From assembly GCA_035354275.1 (NCBI GenBank), contig DAOQAU010000062.1, positions 1 to 8,744 of the forward strand: 8,744 nt of DNA, given 5' to 3'. The notes beneath the pieces are model-generated. The model was not told the DNA's origin and made no database searches. It worked only from the letters and a program-made list of their open reading frames with translations. This document shows, piece by piece, positions 5,442-8,744 of this stretch (position 1 is the first letter of the stretch; each line of letters begins with the position of its first letter). Source of the DNA: DAOQAU01 sp035354275. Lineage in GTDB: Bacteria > Cyanobacteriota > Vampirovibrionia > Gastranaerophilales > Gastranaerophilaceae. Both the position numbers and the translations under genes were made by a program.

Positions 5442-5476
5442 TTTCTTGTCGACACACGAAAGTAGGTTTACAAAAA
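5442..5476 (-). repeat. Right terminal inverted repeat
   Basis: The reverse complement matches 4968-5002 at 34 of 35 positions. It contains the GTCGAC site shared by both ends. Confidence 0.8.
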
Positions 5477-5491
5477 GAAAGAATTATTATC

Positions 5492-5511
5492 GGTGGGATA
5501 GCAATCCCACC
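5492..5511. repeat. Perfect 8-bp stem-loop upstream of uvrC
   Basis: GGTGGGAT, loop AGCA, ATCCCACC. There is no T-tract after it. It lies between the mobile-like element and the uvrC promoter and is probably another short dispersed palindrome. Confidence 0.6.
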
Positions 5512-5534
5512 CTACTATTATTGAAAAATTGTTA

Positions 5535-5540
5535 TATAAT
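5535..5540 (+). promoter_or_regulatory. uvrC -10 box (possible leaderless start)
   Basis: A perfect TATAAT ends 6 bases before the ATG at 5547, so transcription would begin at or next to the start codon. No ribosome binding site precedes the ATG, in keeping with a leaderless mRNA. No good -35 lies 16-18 bases upstream, which weakens the case. Confidence 0.4.
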
Positions 5541-5546
5541 CTACTT

Positions 5547-7548
5547 ATGAACAAAATTTTGTCCGAAAAATTAAAACTGCTCCCGTCTTTACCCGGATGT
5601 TATTTATACAGCGATATCAAGGGTGAAATCATTTATGTCGGAAAGGCAAAAAGCCTAAAAAACAGAGTTAAAAGTTATTTTAACAAAACTCTTGAAGGTG
5701 CAAAGCTTAATGTGCTTGTGCCTCAGATTGAAAACCTCGAATATATTGTGACCAATTCAGAAGCAGAAGCTTTGATTTTGGAATCACACTTAATAAAAAA
5801 GCACAAACCAAAGTACAATATTTTATTAAAAGACGATAAAAAATATCCTTATTTTTTGATAACAGACGAAGATTTTCCGCGAATTATAGTGACAAGAAAG
5901 CGCAATATGAATCTTGAAAAAGGTAAGTATTACGGACCTTACACAGATGCGCGCGCCATGTATGCGACTTTGGATTTTTTGAAAAAGATTTTCCCGCTCA
6001 AACAGTGCAAACAACCTAAATTTAAAAGCCGCCCATGTCTTTACTATCAAATAGGGCGATGTCTTGCGCCTTGTCAGGGAATGGTAACTTCCGAGGAATA
6101 TAAAAAATTGATAGAACAGGCAGAGTTGTTTTTGCAAGGAAAGCAAAGCGAGCTTATAAAATATTTAAAAAATCAAATTCAGGAGTATTCGGATTCTCAG
6201 CAGTACGAAAAAGCAGCAAGACTTCGCGATAGTTATATCGATTTGCAGAAAACACTTGAGCGGCAAAGGGTTGTCTTTGAAAATACTAAATTAAATCAGG
6301 ATGTTATCTCATTAATTTATGATGACGGAATTTTTGCCATTGTTATTTTGATGATTCGTGAAGGCAGATTGATTGATAAAAAGGATTTTGTTTATTTTGT
6401 TGAATTACCCCTCACCCCTACCCCCTCTCCCGCAAGGGGCGAGGGGAATTCGCATGGAATTGAAACATTTACCCCCTCTCCCGCAAGGGGCGAGGGGAAT
6501 TCGCATGGAATTGAAACATTTACCNNNNNNNNNNNNNNNNNNNNNNNNNNNNNNNNNNNNNNNNNNNNNNNNNNNNNNNNNNNNNNNNNNNNNNNNNNNN
6601 NNNNNNNNNNNNNNNNNNNNNNNNCCCTCTCCCGCAAGGGGCGAGGGGAATGGACAAAATATGGTCGTCGGGTTAAAAGATTTTATGGAAACTTTTTTCA
6701 GAGAATATTACGGTAATCTTTTGTTAGAATTTCCCGACACGATTGTTTCAAATCAGCTTGAACTTTTAGGTGAAAAAACGCTCTATCAGGATTGGCTTGA
6801 ACTTTTGGCGAAAAAGAAAGTTAAAATCAGTTACGCAAAAAGCACGCAGGGGCAGGAGCTTCAAAAACTTGCCGATAAAAACGCAAAAGTCTTGTTAGGT
6901 AATGCTAAAATCGAAAAAATGTCTAAAATAAGAGACGATTTTAATGAAATAGGCTCATTTTTAGCCGAAAAATTAAAGCTTAAAAACTTTCCTCATAGAA
7001 TTGAATGTTATGATATTTCTCACATTCAGGGCACAAAAACTGTTGCTTCAATGGTGACTTTTATAAACGGGGTAAGCAAAAAATCGGCTTACAAAAAATT
7101 TAAGATTAAACTTGCAGAAGGCAAACCCGACGATTTTCTTTCAATGAAAGAGGTTTTGACAAGGCGATTAAAGCGTTTAGGCGATGAGGGTTGGGAAAAA
7201 CCCGATTTGATAATAATTGATGGGGGAAAAGGACAGTTGTCTGCTGTTATGGATATTGTAAATGATTTTTCTGTTTCGTCGTTGCGAGGAGCTTGCGACG
7301 AAGCAATCCAAAAAAATAACGCTGATAAGATCCTGAAACAAGTTCAGGATGACGTAACATTAGGAATTGACATTGTTTCAATCGCAAAACGCGAGGAAGA
7401 AATTTTTCTGCCAAATCAATCAAAACCCGTAATTTTGCCGCGTAATTCTTCAGCTTTATTTTTGTTCCAAAGAATCCGTGATGAGGCTCACCGCTTTGCA
7501 ATTACTTATCACAAGAAGCTTCGCGAGCGTGCGGCGGTGAAAAAATAA
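5547..7548 (+). CDS. uvrC: Excinuclease ABC subunit C, with in-frame repeat insertions, assembly gap and no HhH domain
   Basis: UvrC is the nuclease of nucleotide excision repair: it joins the UvrB-DNA complex and cuts on both sides of a lesion. Visible parts are the GIY-YIG domain (about 13-90; Y19, YVGKAK 30-35, R40), four conserved cysteines (C154, C164, C172, C176; a likely Fe-S site), the UVR motif that binds UvrB (YEKAARLRDSYIDLQK) and the RNase H-like domain: YDISHIQGT (D at 7012), IIIDGGKGQ (D at 7219) and RDEAHRFA (H at 7489). A 51-bp in-frame tandem repeat interrupts the protein between the UVR and nuclease parts, and the assembly breaks there with 100 Ns. Deleting the Ns leaves 634 codons in one frame. 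A second insertion (about 7275-7357) lies between the IIIDGGKGQ and REEEIF motifs. The protein stops just after YHKKLRERAAVKK, so the usual C-terminal helix-hairpin-helix pair is missing. Start at 5547 fits the family better than the upstream ATG at 5529. Confidence 0.93.
6421..6522 (+). repeat. 51-bp tandem repeat inside uvrC (two full units, continuing at the gap)
   Basis: Units at 6421-6471 and 6472-6522 are identical. A third starts at 6523 and is cut by the Ns, and 6625-6651 holds the first half of a last unit. Each begins with a palindrome (CCCCTC ... CCC GCAA GGG ... GAGGGG), followed by a link containing ATTCGCATGGAATTG. Since 51 is a multiple of three, each unit adds 17 residues (PSPARGEGNSHGIETFT) without shifting frame. 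Confidence 0.9.
6525..6624. other. Assembly gap of exactly 100 Ns
   Basis: A run of exactly 100 Ns is a conventional placeholder for a gap of unknown size. It falls inside the tandem repeat. The repeat reads in phase on both sides (codons ...ACC, then CCC TCT CCC), so the true missing length is probably 0 or a multiple of 51. Confidence 0.95.
7275..7310. repeat. Palindromic repeat inserted in uvrC, first part
   Basis: TTCGTCG (7275-7281) pairs with CGACGAA (7296-7302). TGCGAGGA (7283-7290) and GACGAAGCAATC (7297-7308) are shared with the intergenic repeat at 4911-4944. In the uvrC frame it reads SSLRGACDEAIQ, which has no counterpart in ordinary UvrC. Confidence 0.7.
7330..7350. repeat. Palindromic repeat inserted in uvrC, second part
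   Basis: ATCCTGAA (7330-7337), loop ACAAG, TTCAGGAT (7343-7350). Read backwards it gives the spurious peptide HPELVSGS, familiar from repeat-derived false ORFs in many genomes. It lies 20 bases after the first part, and the two together make up most of the extra residues. Confidence 0.7.
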
Positions 7549-7587
7549 TCTTTTTGTGCTAAAATAGTCATGATGTGAGGGCGAGGT
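7537..7587 (+). promoter_or_regulatory. Promoter and ribosome binding site of the permease gene
   Basis: GTGAAA (7537-7542), a 17-base spacer and TAAAAT (7560-7565) form a plausible promoter overlapping the end of uvrC. GAGGT (7583-7587) sits 8 bases before the ATG at 7596. The gene may also be read through from uvrC, whose stop is 47 bases upstream. Confidence 0.4.
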
Positions 7588-7595
7588 AGCTTTAA

Positions 7596-8744
7596 ATGGA
7601 ATTTATTCAGAATTTTGTTCATGCAAACAGTATTTTGGTTTCGGTTGCCATTTTGCTTTTAGCTTATTTTTTTATTGCAACGGAAAAAGTGCCTAAAGTT
7701 ACTATTGCTCTTGCGGGTGCAACCATTGCAATACTTTTAGGGCCTTTATCTCAGGAAAAAGGGATGCAGGGAGAATTAAATCCTGCGTATTTTATAAATT
7801 ACATTGATTTTAATGTTATATTTTTGCTTGTTTCAATGATGCTTATCGTAAATATCGCCGCAAGAAGCGGTATGTTTAACTGGTTTGCCACAGAACTTTT
7901 GAGACTTACCAAAGGACATCCGAAATCTGTTTTATTTGTTTTAGGTGTTTTTACCGCAATAGCCTCGGCTTTTTTGGATAACGTTACTACCGTAATTCTT
8001 GTAATGCCTGTTACTTTTGTTGTCGCAAGAGAATTGGATATTACTCCCGTTCCTTTCCTGATAACGGAAATTTTGACTTCAAATATAGGCGGAACTGCCA
8101 CTTTAATCGGTGATCCGCCGAATATAATTATCGGAAGTGCGGCAGGGCTTTCATTTTTGGATTTTTTGCTTGAATTAACCGATATTGTTTTGATTATTTT
8201 GCTTATAAGTTTAGCGATATTGGTTTTTATGTTCAGAAAAGTTTTAAAATCATCTCCTGAAAAAATGGAACATATTGCAAAGCTTGATAATTCAGGCACT
8301 ATAAAAGATTACAATCTTATGATTCGTTCTTCGATAGTCCTTTTTCTTGTTGTTTTGGGTTTTGTTTTGCACGATGTTATACATGTTCAATCCTGTATTG
8401 TCGCAATGGCGGGGGCTTCTTTTCTTTTGATGTTTGAAAAGCCGCATCAAATTTTGCATGATGTTGAATGGAATACGATTTTCTTTTTTATCGGACTTTT
8501 TATTATAATCGGAGGTGTTGAAGCCTCTGGTGGAATAAGTCTTATGGCACAGTGGCTTTTGGATATTACAAACGGATCGCAAAAAGTCGCCGCTATGGTT
8601 ATTCTGTGGGCTTCGGGAATTTTATCCGGAATTATTGACAATATCCCTTATACAGTAACTATGGCACCTATGCTTTTGGAAGTCCAAAAGGCTATGGGTG
8701 AAGCTTATATTCATCCGCTTTGGTGGTGTCTGTCTTTGGGTGCG
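7596..8744 (+). CDS. SLC13/ArsB/NhaD-type membrane permease, 3' end cut by window edge
   Basis: This is an inner-membrane ion transporter of the Ion Transporter superfamily, which includes ArsB, NhaD, CitM and the P-protein. The 383 residues present hold about nine or ten hydrophobic segments, including 12-28, 34-51, 72-90, 110-127, 195-213, 246-260, 294-308 and 332-347. Two inverted-repeat signatures are clear: SAFLDNVTTVILVMPVT (124-140) with NIGGTATLIGDPPN (163-176), and SGIIDNIPYTVTMAPML (344-360). These Asp-Asn pairs are typical of the family. The substrate cannot be told from sequence: arsenite, sodium/proton exchange or organic anions are all possible. No ars genes are adjacent, which argues mildly against arsenite. 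About 40-60 C-terminal residues are probably missing beyond the edge. The start is set by the GAGGT ribosome binding site. Confidence 0.92.
   Translation, partial: MEFIQNFVHANSILVSVAILLLAYFFIATEKVPKVTIALAGATIAILLGPLSQEKGMQGELNPAYFINYIDFNVIFLLVSMMLIVNIAARSGMFNWFATELLRLTKGHPKSVLFVLGVFTAIASAFLDNVTTVILVMPVTFVVARELDITPVPFLITEILTSNIGGTATLIGDPPNIIIGSAAGLSFLDFLLELTDIVLIILLISLAILVFMFRKVLKSSPEKMEHIAKLDNSGTIKDYNLMIRSSIVLFLVVLGFVLHDVIHVQSCIVAMAGASFLLMFEKPHQILHDVEWNTIFFFIGLFIIIGGVEASGGISLMAQWLLDITNGSQKVAAMVILWASGILSGIIDNIPYTVTMAPMLLEVQKAMGEAYIHPLWWCLSLGA

Larger units (their letters stand above)
4968..5476. mobile_element. 509-bp MITE-like element with 35-bp terminal inverted repeats
   Basis: The ends at 4968-5002 and 5442-5476 are inverted repeats with 34 of 35 bases identical. 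Between them I see no protein-coding frame of useful length; instead there are several perfect stem-loops (4978-5007, 5169-5189, 5193-5222, 5381-5425) and the palindrome CTGAAACTTGTTTCAG (5299-5314). Base composition is visibly more GC-rich than the flanks. It is probably a non-autonomous mobile element or a composite of nested repeats. I found no convincing target-site duplication: AATTATT occurs at 4962-4968 and 5482-5488, but not flush with the right end. It fills most of the gene-free stretch between the DUF192 gene and uvrC. Confidence 0.55.

Noticed and set aside
4962..5488. AATTATT as target-site duplication of the 509-bp element
   Set aside because: The right copy is separated from the inverted repeat end by several bases, and the sequence is too AT-rich to be convincing.
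6525..6624. uvrC split into two genes or frameshifted pseudogene
   Set aside because: The apparent frame change arises only from the arbitrary 100-N filler; the repeat has the same codon phase on both sides, and deleting the Ns restores one frame.
6421..6651. CRISPR array at the repeated units
   Set aside because: Units are head-to-tail identical over the full 51 bases with no variable spacers, and they are translated in frame with uvrC.
7247..7501. Minus-strand open frame containing HPELVSGS
   Set aside because: This peptide is a well-known false translation of a dispersed palindromic repeat, and the frame lies opposite the UvrC nuclease domain.
7799..8641. Three minus-strand open frames over the permease gene
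   Set aside because: They are antisense to a membrane protein with clear family motifs and are rich in residues expected from the complement of hydrophobic codons.

Overview
The window is AT-rich and carries only ordinary bacterial genes plus a high load of short palindromic repeats. The LepA N-terminus reads like cyanobacterial LepA, and the response regulator strongly resembles cyanobacterial RpaA. There is no photosynthesis gene. I infer a non-photosynthetic relative of Cyanobacteria (Vampirovibrionia/Melainabacteria type, for example Gastranaerophilales). This rests on protein resemblance recalled from memory, not on a database search.

Left part (1-3526). The 5' part of lepA runs leftwards off the edge. 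Next comes a 280-base AT-rich intergenic stretch. It holds the lepA promoter, a direct repeat matching the cyanobacterial HLR1 (RpaB) operator, and a plus-strand terminator that implies an unannotated small RNA. Then, read right to left, there is an RpaA-like OmpR-family response regulator followed by a 543-562 aa protein. That protein is a divergent sigma-70 factor (regions 1.2 to 4) fused to two tandem OmpR/PhoB-type winged-helix domains. The pair looks like a two-gene operon and is the most unusual thing in the window: the promoter-selecting subunit carries the same type of DNA-binding domain as the regulator encoded just upstream.

Middle part (3527-5528). speH (S-adenosylmethionine decarboxylase) has a strong ribosome binding site and a TTG start. 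It converges on a small unknown gene that ends in its own terminator and whose 3' end overlaps a repeat. A divergent promoter region with a dyad separates that gene from a DUF192 gene. A gene-free stretch of about 680 bases then holds a palindromic repeat, a 509-bp element with 35-bp terminal inverted repeats (34/35 identical) full of perfect stem-loops, and one further hairpin.

Right part (5529-8744). uvrC is interrupted in the assembly by exactly 100 Ns. The gap lies inside a 51-bp tandem repeat that is in frame with the gene; removing the Ns restores one open frame. A second palindromic repeat pair has inserted in frame near the UvrC active site, and the C-terminal helix-hairpin-helix domain is absent. 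A SLC13/ArsB/NhaD-type permease gene follows and runs off the right edge.

The genes do not form one pathway: translation (LepA), transcription control (regulator and sigma), polyamine synthesis (SpeH), DNA repair (UvrC) and ion transport. The common thread is repeat invasion, both between genes and inside uvrC.
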